Below, piece after piece: positions 1 to 5,134 of a DNA stretch of 7,708 nucleotides. Made by a program: the position numbers and the translations under genes. Each line of letters begins with the position of its first letter. The stretch's first letter is position 1. The notes below the pieces were generated by a model. That model was not told the origin of the DNA and ran no database searches. It saw nothing but the letters and a program-made list of their open reading frames with translations. Source of the DNA: an uncultured Bacteroidales bacterium (GTDB taxonomy: Bacteria > Bacteroidota > Bacteroidia > Bacteroidales > Bacteroidaceae); the NCBI GenBank assembly GCA_937896105.1, contig CALBKR010000406.1, forward strand, positions 1 to 7,708. The letters are read 5' to 3'.

Positions 1-464
1 GGCTTGCCAAGAGTGCAAGTTTCAAGCTCTCATACGGAAACCTCAGCGAGAGAGTCGAGAGCCTTGGCGGTGCTTCGCTTGCCAATGTGCGCCGTGCCGT
101 GTGTGAGATACGCGAGGCAAAGTTGCCCAACCCTAACCGGGTGGGCAGTGCCGGCAGTTTCTTTATGAACCCCATCGTTCCGGCAACTGTAGCAGCAACA
201 TTGCGCAGTGCATACCCTGCAATGCCGCAATATCCATTGCCCGACGGTGATGTGAAACTCTCGGCCGGCTGGCTCATTGAACAGTGCGGATGGAAAGATA
301 CACCGCATCCGCACGTCGGTGTGTACAGGCATCAGGCATTGGTCATTGTCAATCTTGGCGGAGCAACCGGCAGCGAGGTCATTGCCTTTGCCAATGCTGT
401 GGCTGCATCGGTAAAGGAGAAATTTGGCGTTAGGCTCAAAATGGAGGTGAACATAATAGGATGA
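1..464 (+). CDS. murB: UDP-N-acetylenolpyruvoylglucosamine reductase (MurB), C-terminal part
   Basis: This is the 3' end of a gene that begins before the window; the open frame runs from base 3 to the TGA at 462-464, giving 153 codons. MurB is the cytoplasmic FAD enzyme that uses NADPH to reduce UDP-GlcNAc-enolpyruvate to UDP-MurNAc, the second committed step of peptidoglycan synthesis. The recognisable part is the C-terminal substrate-binding domain. It has GSAGSFFMNP, whose serine matches the proton-donating serine of E. coli MurB (GNAGSFFKNP), then KLSAGWLIEQCGWK, a GVYRHQALVIVN stretch, GGATGSEV, and a final MEVNIIG whose glutamate matches the C-terminal catalytic glutamate. The start and the FAD-binding domain are outside the window. 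A phosphodiesterase-like gene starts 4 bases downstream, so the two are probably co-transcribed. Family assignment is firm; the catalytic roles are transferred from E. coli. Confidence 0.95.
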   Translation, partial: LAKSASFKLSYGNLSERVESLGGASLANVRRAVCEIREAKLPNPNRVGSAGSFFMNPIVPATVAATLRSAYPAMPQYPLPDGDVKLSAGWLIEQCGWKDTPHPHVGVYRHQALVIVNLGGATGSEVIAFANAVAASVKEKFGVRLKMEVNIIG

Positions 465-468
465 TGCT

Positions 469-1230
469 ATGAAACTGACATTCCTTGGAACCGGAACATC
501 GACAGGTGTGCCTGAGCTGGGCTGCAAGTGCGAGGTGTGCACCTCGACCGACCCGCGCGATGTGCGTCTGCGCTCCTCTGCTCTCCTCACTCACGGCGAC
601 ACAACCCTGCTTATCGACTGCGGCCCCGATTTCCGTGCGCAGATGCTCCGTGCCGATGTAGCGCACATCGACGCCCTGCTGATGACACACAAGCATTACG
701 ACCACACGGCAGGTATTGATGACCTGCGTCCTTATGCTTCGTCCAGACTTTTTCCTATATATGCCGACAATGATACCGAGCAACAGATACGTTCTATGTT
801 TCCCTACTGCTTTTTCGAGGTGAAATATCCCGGTGTGCCCAATATCGAGGTGCGTTCCATTGAGGATATGAAGCCTTTTACAGTCGGTGACATCGATGTC
901 ATCCCCATCCGCGTCTATCACGGTCGGCTGCCCATCGTCGGTTACCGTTTCGGTAGGCTCGCATACATAACGGATATGAGCCGCATTGAACCGTCGGAAC
1001 TCGATAAACTTGCCGGGGTAGAGGTTCTTGTGATGAATGCCCTGCGATTTTCAAAGCCTCACGGCACGCACCAGACAGTGCTCGAGGCATTGCGCATTGT
1101 CGACAAGATTGCTCCGCAAAGAACATATTTTACACATATGATGCATCACATAGGCCTTCACGCAAAGATAGAGAAGTGCCTGCCCGATGGGGTGTTCTTT
1201 GCATACGACGGGCTTGAGGTTGATGTTTAG
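469..1230 (+). CDS. PhnP-like MBL-fold metallohydrolase (phosphodiesterase)
   Basis: A complete 253-residue cytoplasmic protein of the metallo-beta-lactamase fold, with no signal peptide. The N-terminal FLGTGTSTGVPELGCKCEVC resembles PhnP, the phosphoribosyl cyclic phosphodiesterase of phosphonate breakdown. Cys19, Cys21 and Cys24 match the cysteines that hold the structural zinc in PhnP. The dinuclear-metal motif HKHYDH is at residues 74-79, followed by GIDDLR (Asp85 region), His151 in VYHG, Asp169 in ITDM and a histidine-rich THMMHHIGLH at 222-231, so the active site looks complete. The ATG lies 4 bases after the murB stop, and both genes probably share one transcript. No phosphonate-lyase genes are visible, so a true PhnP role is unproven. 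It could act on another cyclic or nucleotide-type phosphodiester. The gene ends upstream of the hairpin at 1297-1336. Fold is certain; substrate is unknown. Confidence 0.88.
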   Translation: MKLTFLGTGTSTGVPELGCKCEVCTSTDPRDVRLRSSALLTHGDTTLLIDCGPDFRAQMLRADVAHIDALLMTHKHYDHTAGIDDLRPYASSRLFPIYADNDTEQQIRSMFPYCFFEVKYPGVPNIEVRSIEDMKPFTVGDIDVIPIRVYHGRLPIVGYRFGRLAYITDMSRIEPSELDKLAGVEVLVMNALRFSKPHGTHQTVLEALRIVDKIAPQRTYFTHMMHHIGLHAKIEKCLPDGVFFAYDGLEVDV

Positions 1231-1296
1231 TGTTCGATGCAAGAAATAAGATAACACCGGCGGTAAAAAAATTACGCGACAGAACATCGTCCGCAT

Positions 1297-1336
1297 AAAA
1301 TAATTAAGCCAGGCAAATGCCTGGCTTAATTATTTT
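1297..1336. terminator. Bidirectional rho-independent terminator between converging genes
   Basis: A 19-base perfect inverted repeat has its arms at 1297-1315 and 1318-1336 and only AA at the centre, so the real loop is about six bases (CAAATG). The core is AAGCCAGGC/GCCTGGCTT. Each arm ends in an A/T tract, so the RNA of either strand has a hairpin followed by U-rich sequence. It sits between the stop of the PhnP-like gene (+, 1230) and the stop of the winged-helix gene (-, 1353), where one element serving both directions is expected. Confidence 0.9.
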
Positions 1337-1352
1337 GAATTGAAAGTTTCAA

Positions 1353-1550
1353 TTACTTGAGAGCGAAGATCTCCTCCTCACCTGCTACGCAAGAGAAAAT
1401 CTTGTCCTCACGGAGCAACCAACCCAAACCGAGGTACAACTCCTTCTCTTTCAACTTTGCCTTTGTCTTAATCTCTTTAAGTGTAAGACCCTCTGTCTCG
1501 TTCAAAGCAGTCCAGATACGGCCTGCAAATGCACCAGCATTCTCAATCAT
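1353..1550 (-). CDS. Small winged-helix-turn-helix protein (DUF2582-like)
   Basis: A 65-residue protein that I match to the short Bacteroidota winged-helix family (Pfam PF10771, DUF2582). It starts MIENAGAFAGRIWTALN, an amphipathic first helix. Next comes GLTLKEIKTKAKLKEKELYLGLGWL, which reads as a helix-turn-helix: the LTLKEI helix, the AKLKE turn, and a recognition-like helix with the GLGWL motif. It ends in a short beta-wing, REDKIFSCVAGEEEIFALK. Length is normal for the family. The role is not established; a nucleic-acid-binding regulator or a nucleoid-associated protein is the natural guess. The gene has its own strong-looking promoter at 1654-1684 and a leader of about 95 bases, and it ends at the shared terminator at 1297-1336, so it is probably a single-gene unit. 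One cysteine (in FSCVAG) is present. Confidence 0.85.
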   Translation of the reverse strand: MIENAGAFAGRIWTALNETEGLTLKEIKTKAKLKEKELYLGLGWLLREDKIFSCVAGEEEIFALK

Positions 1551-1595
1551 AGTTCTAATATTTTTAATTCAACACTAAATTTCTTTTGAAACTGC

Positions 1596-1638
1596 AACAA
1601 CCTTTGTCTGAACAGATTAACATCCTGAAACGGTTGTT
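1596..1638 (-). other. Inverted pair in the leader of the winged-helix gene
   Basis: AACAACC at 1596-1602 and GGTTGTT at 1632-1638 are perfect 7-base complements separated by 29 bases, inside the predicted leader. On the - strand RNA they could close a stem starting about 9 bases after the likely transcription start. The intervening sequence also contains the short inverted pair CTG-AA-CAG. No riboswitch class is recognised. A 7-bp A/T-rich pair can arise by chance. Confidence 0.3.
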
Positions 1639-1653
1639 TTTTGATTTCGGGTG

Positions 1654-1684
1654 CAAAAGTACTACATTTTTTTTATATGACAAA
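1654..1684 (-). promoter_or_regulatory. Bacteroides-type primary sigma promoter of the winged-helix gene
   Basis: On the - strand, TTTG (complement of 1681-1684) is followed by exactly 19 bases and then TACTTTTG (complement of 1654-1661). This fits the Bacteroidota consensus TTTG-N19-21-TAnnTTTG in every fixed base and in spacing. The predicted start of transcription is near 1647, giving a leader of about 95-100 bases before the ATG at 1550. The -33 box lies about 26 bases beyond the stop of the upstream gene, so the promoter sits wholly in intergenic DNA. Confidence 0.85.
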
Positions 1685-1709
1685 CAAAAAGCAATGATTT
1701 TCAATGTTT

Positions 1710-2186
1710 TTATGCGCTTTTTGTGTCGTTTTTACCATTAGATGCCATAAATTCGCACCAAATGCGTGCAGCCTCCTCAACCATCTTCACACAAGGACGC
1801 TTTTTGTAATACTCGTTGCTTCTTGCTTCGGGAGTCGGCGGCGTGGGTGCTGTCTTTGCAAGTCCAAGCAGTTCGGCGCAAATGAGTGAGCCGTTGCGCT
1901 TGCGGAACTCCTCGGCAAGCTGTTGCACAACCTTGTAGTTAGCCTCCTTGCCCTCACGGTTCTTGCCCTCGGTGCATCCTGTCTCAAGGCCTGCAAGCAT
2001 AAACAGGCCACAAGCCGCGCCGCAGGTCTGGCGCATACGCCCTATGCCGCCACCGAACGATGCCGACATCTTCAGCGCCTGTTCAGTGGTAAAACCATAC
2101 ATATCGGCAAACGCTGCCACTACCGACTGGCTGCAGTTGTAGCCCTCTTTGAACAGTGCAACAGCCTTTTCTATTCTTTCTTCCAT
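1710..2186 (-). CDS. C_GCAxxG_C_C family cysteine-rich (putative redox) protein
   Basis: A complete 158-residue soluble protein without signal peptide. I assign it to the C_GCAxxG_C_C family (TIGR01909 / PF09719), predicted redox-active proteins of unknown substrate. The diagnostic cysteines are in order: Cys18 in GYNCSQSVV, Cys55 and Cys59 in QTCGAACG after a glycine-rich FGGGIGRM stretch, Cys103 in LICAELLG, and Cys132 in RPCVKMVEEAA. Cys71 and Cys144 are additional. The pattern suggests metal or Fe-S binding or disulfide chemistry, but neither is shown. The gene begins 22 bases after the stop of the M3 peptidase gene at 2209-4311, with no terminator or promoter visible between, so it is likely the second gene of that operon. 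No clear terminator follows it before the winged-helix promoter. The segment TAPTPPTPEARS (112-123) is probably a flexible loop. Family is confident; function is not. Confidence 0.88.
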   Translation of the reverse strand: MEERIEKAVALFKEGYNCSQSVVAAFADMYGFTTEQALKMSASFGGGIGRMRQTCGAACGLFMLAGLETGCTEGKNREGKEANYKVVQQLAEEFRKRNGSLICAELLGLAKTAPTPPTPEARSNEYYKKRPCVKMVEEAARIWCEFMASNGKNDTKSA

Positions 2187-2208
2187 AACAGTTGTTTTAT
2201 TTTGTTCA

Positions 2209-4311
2209 TTAAATCAAGCCGCGTGCGCGGAGCAAAGCATCGGGGTTGGGGTCAGCGCCACGGAAACGGCGGTATTCACGCATCGGGTCCTTACTGCCAC
2301 CCATCTCCAACAACTGCTTGAAGCTTGCAGCTGTTGCTGGGTCGAAGATTCCCTTTTCGAGGAACAGCTCAAATGCATCACAGTCGAGTACCTCGGCCCA
2401 CAGGTAGGCGTAGTATCCTACCTCGTAGCCACCGCTGAATATGTGTGCAAAGTTTGTACTGCGGTAACGGTATTCAATCTCCGGGATAAAGCCAAGCTCC
2501 TTGCGCAGCTGTTTCTCATATTCGTTGCAGTCGAAATTGCTGTAATCGTCAATAAGGTGCATCTTCATATCGAGCAGCGCTGCAGCAACCAGCTCCGTGG
2601 TCTCAAAGCCCGAGTTGAAATGTAAACTCTGCTGCATCTTCTCTATCAGTGTTGCCGGGATAGCCTCGCCGCTCTGGTAGTGCTTTGCGTATGTAGGCAT
2701 CACATCGGGGTGCACCGACCACTTCTCGTTTATCTGCGAGAAGAGCTCAACGAAATCGTGCTTCACGTTTGTTCCGCTCACGCTGGGGTAGTGTGCCTGT
2801 GTAAGCATCCCGTGCAGTGCGTGGCCGAATTCGTGGAACAGCGTACGTGTCTCGTCTATGTTTAGCAATGCCGGTGTGTTGCCTTGTGGTGCAGTGAAAT
2901 TGCATACATTGACAATCATCGGACGCACATTGTCGCCGCCTATGTTTCTCTGGTTCACAAAGTTTGTCATCCACGCACCCTGACGCTTCGATGCACGGGG
3001 GAAGAAATCTGTGTAGAAGATACCGAGGTGCTTGCCGTCGTTGTCTAGTACCTCGTATGTCTCCACGCCATCATAGTAGACAGGGATGTCGTTGCGTTTA
3101 ACGAACTTCACGCCATAGAGCCTGCTTGCACAGTCAAAAGCTCCTTGCAACACATTCTCTATCCTGAAATAGGGCTTTATTGCCTCGTCGTTGAGCGCAT
3201 ATTTCTCTTTGCGCAGCTTCTCGGTGTAGTAGAACCAGTCCCAGCCCTCAATCTTTATTCCTGCGCCCTCGCGGTCGGCAATCTTCTGCAGTTCGGCTCT
3301 CTCCTCCTTGGCACGTTTCACGGCCGGCTCCCAGATGCTGTTCAGTAGCTCCAATGCTGCTTCGGGACTCTTTGCCATCTTTTCGTCGAGCACAAAGTGG
3401 GCGTATGTCTCAAAGCCGAGCAACTTTGCTTTCTGCTGTCGCAACTGCAGTATCTCCTTTATAACCTCCTTGTTGTCGTTGGCGTTGTTGTTGTCGCCGC
3501 GGCCATAATATGCCTTGTAGACCTTCTCGCGCAGTTCGCGGTTGTCGGCATACTGCAAGAACGGTATGCAACTCGGCTTGTCAAGTGTGAACACCCATCT
3601 TGAACCGTCCTCGCTCACTGCTGCATCTATCACATCCTGTGGCAGGCCTTTCAGCTGCTCTTTGTCGGTTATCACAAGCTTGAAGGCCTTGTTGTCGGCG
3701 AGCAGGTTGTTGCCGAACTTTATTGCAGCGAGCCCAAGCTTTGTGTCAATGTCGAGCAGGGTAGCCTTGTCGGCTTCGTTGAGCAGTGCGCCGCCCCTGA
3801 CGAATGCCTTGTAGTAGTTCTCAAGCACAATGCTCTGCTCCTCGTCGAGCCCCAGACTCTCCTTCTCATTGTAGAGTGTGTTTATGCGGTTGAACAGCGT
3901 GTCGTTCATATATACATATCCGCTAAGCTCGGTTAGTTTGGGCACAACATAGTTCTCAATTTCGGTCATCGCCTCGCTGTTGTCGCTCTCGTTGAGTGTG
4001 AAGAATATGCACGAAACCTTGTCGAGTGTCCTTCCGCTCATCTCAAGCGCGTCTATCGTGTTTGCATAAGTGGGCTCCTCGCTGTTCTCTATTATGGCCT
4101 TTATCTCGGCACGTTTTTCGGCAAAACCCTGGTCGAATGCAGCCTTGTAGTCCTCGACCCTGAAGGTGTTGAACTCCGGCGCACCGAACGGTGCCTTGCT
4201 CTCCTTGAGGATGCTGTTCCCTTGCGCCTCCCCGTTCTCCTTCTTCTGTGAACATCCGATAGTCGTCAGCATAATCGATAATGTAAAAAGTGAATAAAAG
4301 ATTTTCTTCAT
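2209..4311 (-). CDS. M3 family zinc metallopeptidase lipoprotein (Dcp-like), second copy in transcription order
   Basis: A complete 700-residue protein resembling peptidyl-dipeptidase Dcp and oligopeptidase A (MEROPS M3A), which remove dipeptides from or cut short peptides. The start MKKIFYSLFTLSIMLTTIGC is a type II signal peptide with lipid-attachment Cys20. The following residues SQKKEN lack the acidic run associated with surface export in Bacteroidota, so a periplasm-facing lipoprotein is more likely. Residues about 45-300 form the helical N-terminal region. The catalytic core has HEFGH at 493-497 (zinc ligands His493 and His497, catalytic Glu494), the third ligand Glu522 in HDFVELFSQINEKW, and the substrate-side His623, Tyr629, Tyr633 and Tyr634 in FAHIFSGGYEVGYYAYLW. 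All key residues are present, so it should be active. It is a paralogue of the M3 gene at 5135-7237. The cysteine-rich gene follows after 22 bases. A probable promoter lies at 4351-4382, just after the hsp20 terminator. Substrates are likely peptides of periplasmic protein turnover (inferred). Confidence 0.95.
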   Translation of the reverse strand: MKKIFYSLFTLSIMLTTIGCSQKKENGEAQGNSILKESKAPFGAPEFNTFRVEDYKAAFDQGFAEKRAEIKAIIENSEEPTYANTIDALEMSGRTLDKVSCIFFTLNESDNSEAMTEIENYVVPKLTELSGYVYMNDTLFNRINTLYNEKESLGLDEEQSIVLENYYKAFVRGGALLNEADKATLLDIDTKLGLAAIKFGNNLLADNKAFKLVITDKEQLKGLPQDVIDAAVSEDGSRWVFTLDKPSCIPFLQYADNRELREKVYKAYYGRGDNNNANDNKEVIKEILQLRQQKAKLLGFETYAHFVLDEKMAKSPEAALELLNSIWEPAVKRAKEERAELQKIADREGAGIKIEGWDWFYYTEKLRKEKYALNDEAIKPYFRIENVLQGAFDCASRLYGVKFVKRNDIPVYYDGVETYEVLDNDGKHLGIFYTDFFPRASKRQGAWMTNFVNQRNIGGDNVRPMIVNVCNFTAPQGNTPALLNIDETRTLFHEFGHALHGMLTQAHYPSVSGTNVKHDFVELFSQINEKWSVHPDVMPTYAKHYQSGEAIPATLIEKMQQSLHFNSGFETTELVAAALLDMKMHLIDDYSNFDCNEYEKQLRKELGFIPEIEYRYRSTNFAHIFSGGYEVGYYAYLWAEVLDCDAFELFLEKGIFDPATAASFKQLLEMGGSKDPMREYRRFRGADPNPDALLRARGLI

Positions 4312-4350
4312 CGTGTTATTTTTTTGTGTTTTGGTTTGCTATGTGTTCTG

Positions 4351-4382
4351 CGAAGATAATAAAAAAAAGAGCGGCGTGCAAC
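4351..4382 (-). promoter_or_regulatory. Possible promoter of the M3 peptidase gene, overlapping the hsp20 terminator
   Basis: On the - strand, TATCTTCG (complement of 4351-4358) differs from TAnnTTTG at one fixed base. It is preceded after 20 bases by GTTG (complement of 4379-4382), one base off TTTG. The leader to the ATG at 4311 would be about 33 bases. The -33 box lies inside the stem-loop of the hsp20 terminator. The argument is partly positional: the terminator implies that the downstream gene needs its own promoter. Confidence 0.4.
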
Positions 4383-4393
4383 AGCACGCCGCT
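4361..4393 (-). terminator. Rho-independent terminator of hsp20
   Basis: On the - strand a perfect 10-bp GC-rich stem AGCGGCGTGC/GCACGCCGCT (4370-4379 and 4384-4393) has a four-base loop (TGTT) and is followed by C and eight T residues (complement of 4361-4369). This is a textbook intrinsic terminator, 18 bases after the hsp20 stop. It separates hsp20 from the M3 gene that begins at 4311. Confidence 0.95.
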
Positions 4394-4411
4394 ACTATGT
4401 CAATAACTCGT

Positions 4412-4885
4412 TTACTCAATGGCAATGACTCTGCTTGTCTTGTTCTCGTTGCTCTGTGCCTTCTTAGGAATGTTGATGCACAAAACTCCGTTCTTCACCT
4501 TCGCCTCGATGCTGTTTGTTATTGCATCGTCGGGCAGGATAAGCGTCTGCTGGAACTTCGTGTACGAGAACTCGCGGCGCAGGTAGCGTCCCTTCTCCTC
4601 GCTCTTCTCCTCTTTATCCTTGCTGCAGCACTCGCCGTCCTTCTTCTCGCAGTTGCAGTTTCTCTCCATAGTGATGGTCAGGTCATTGTCGCTGTCGATG
4701 TGAATCTTGAAATCATCCTTGCTCATTCCGGCAGCAGCCACCTCAACCTTGTACTCCTTTTCGGTCTCGAACACATTGATTGCCGGTGCGGTCGCATTGT
4801 TGCGTACAAGAATGTCACTGTTGAAGAAATCGTTGAACATACTCGGCAGCCAGTGCTGTCCTTCTCTTTTCATTAGCATACTCAT
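4412..4885 (-). CDS. Small heat-shock protein, Hsp20/alpha-crystallin family
   Basis: A 157-residue cytoplasmic ATP-independent holdase chaperone that would bind unfolding proteins and keep them soluble for refolding. The N-terminal arm HWLPSMFNDFFNSD (11-24) is the usual short Bacteroidota form. The alpha-crystallin domain runs from about PAINVFETEKEYKVEVAAAGM (34-54) through DDFKIHIDSDNDLTI to the conserved NGVLCINIPKK (132-142), where most homologues have a non-cysteine residue in place of Cys136. The tail RVIAIE carries the I-x-I motif (Ile154, Ile156) that locks oligomers. The loop at about 75-100 is charged and cysteine-rich (Cys77, Cys79, Cys86, Cys87). Methionines at 1, 3 and 5 are all possible starts; the first is used here. 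The gene ends at the strong terminator 4361-4393. Upstream 28 bases are AT-rich and precede the structured element at 4913-5029. I found no good Bacteroides-type promoter for it. Confidence 0.94.
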   Translation of the reverse strand: MSMLMKREGQHWLPSMFNDFFNSDILVRNNATAPAINVFETEKEYKVEVAAAGMSKDDFKIHIDSDNDLTITMERNCNCEKKDGECCSKDKEEKSEEKGRYLRREFSYTKFQQTLILPDDAITNSIEAKVKNGVLCINIPKKAQSNENKTSRVIAIE

Positions 4886-4898
4886 AACTGTATTTTTA
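4868..4898 (+). promoter_or_regulatory. Weak promoter-like match pointing into the structured element
   Basis: On the + strand TTTC (4868-4871), 19 bases, then TATTTTTA (4891-4898) differs from TTTG-N19-TAnnTTTG at two fixed bases. Transcription would begin around 4904, just before the inverted repeat that starts at 4913. In AT-rich DNA such matches occur by chance, and the site overlaps the start of hsp20. Confidence 0.22.
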
Positions 4899-4912
4899 AA
4901 ATGTTACACAAA

Positions 4913-5029
4913 ACAAACGGCACTCCGTCGCGCGGGCAGTAACGACCCCAATGTGATGCAGGTGTTAGCCGGGTCGCAGCTCCTCGTCGAGTGGCTTATT
5001 GAATGCCCCGCAACAGCAGTGCCGTTTGT
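4913..5029 (+). ncRNA. Candidate structured RNA element between hsp20 and the upstream M3 gene
   Basis: The 249-base gap 4886-5134 holds a 117-base island with about 60% G+C, flanked by DNA of roughly 19-25% G+C. It is closed by a perfect 12-base inverted repeat, ACAAACGGCACT (4913-4924) and AGTGCCGTTTGT (5018-5029). Inside are a second stem GCGGGCA/TGCCCCGC (4932-4938 with 5004-5011, one bulge), then two hairpins: CGACCC/GGGTCG (4943-4948 with 4971-4976) and AGCTCCTC/GAGTGGCT (4978-4985 with 4989-4996, one mismatch). Together they make a stem with a three-way junction. Two G-U pairs (4981-4993, 4963-4968) form only in the + strand RNA, which mildly favours that strand. On the - strand the element would instead be a leader of hsp20, ending 28 bases before its ATG. 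It does not carry SRP, tmRNA or RNase P signatures, and I do not recognise the class. Strand is a tentative choice. Confidence 0.5.
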
Positions 5030-5033
5030 AATA

Positions 5034-5057
5034 GTAATGCACACGATTACCTTTTTG
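5034..5057 (+). terminator. Weak terminator-like hairpin after the structured element
   Basis: On the + strand GTAAT (5034-5038), a seven-base loop and ATTAC (5046-5050) are followed by CTTTTTG (5051-5057). The stem is only five base pairs and A/T-rich, so it is weak by itself. Its position directly after the candidate RNA is what makes it worth recording. Confidence 0.22.
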
Positions 5058-5080
5058 TTCCTGTTTTATGATATTATAAC

Positions 5081-5112
5081 AATAAAGGGCTCTCACCATT
5101 GTGAAAACCCTT
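5081..5112 (-). terminator. Terminator of the upstream M3 peptidase gene
   Basis: On the - strand AAGGGTTTTCAC (complement of 5101-5112) pairs with GTGAGAGCCCTT (complement of 5085-5096) over 12 positions, two of them G-U, with the loop AATG. The following bases TTATTGTTATAAT are T-rich though broken. It lies 22 bases after the stop of the M3 gene, the expected position, and would reduce read-through into hsp20. The G-U pairs form only in the - strand RNA, which supports this orientation. Confidence 0.75.
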
Positions 5113-5134
5113 CATCTCTCCGCTTCTTCTATAT

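Noticed and set aside
30..590. - strand open frame across the murB end and the phosphodiesterase start
   Set aside because: It spans two well-supported + strand genes and has no recognisable domain.
1231..1296. CGATG/CATCG complementary words (about 1235-1290) as a second hairpin
   Set aside because: Five-base complements about 46 bases apart are expected by chance, and the real terminator directly follows.
4313..4876. + strand open frame opposite hsp20
   Set aside because: It covers the hsp20 terminator and is the antisense image of a clear Hsp20 gene; the repetitive Leu/Ala content is what antisense of a Lys/Glu-rich protein gives.
4913..5029. Reading the inverted repeat as a miniature transposable element (MITE)
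   Set aside because: No target-site duplication is visible at its edges, there is no second copy in the window, and the internal stems fit an RNA fold better. A genome-wide copy search could still revive the idea.
5073..5078. TATAAT on the - strand as an E. coli-type -10 box for hsp20
   Set aside because: There is no matching -35 at 16-18 bases, it lies in the tail of the M3 terminator, and Bacteroidota housekeeping promoters use a different consensus.
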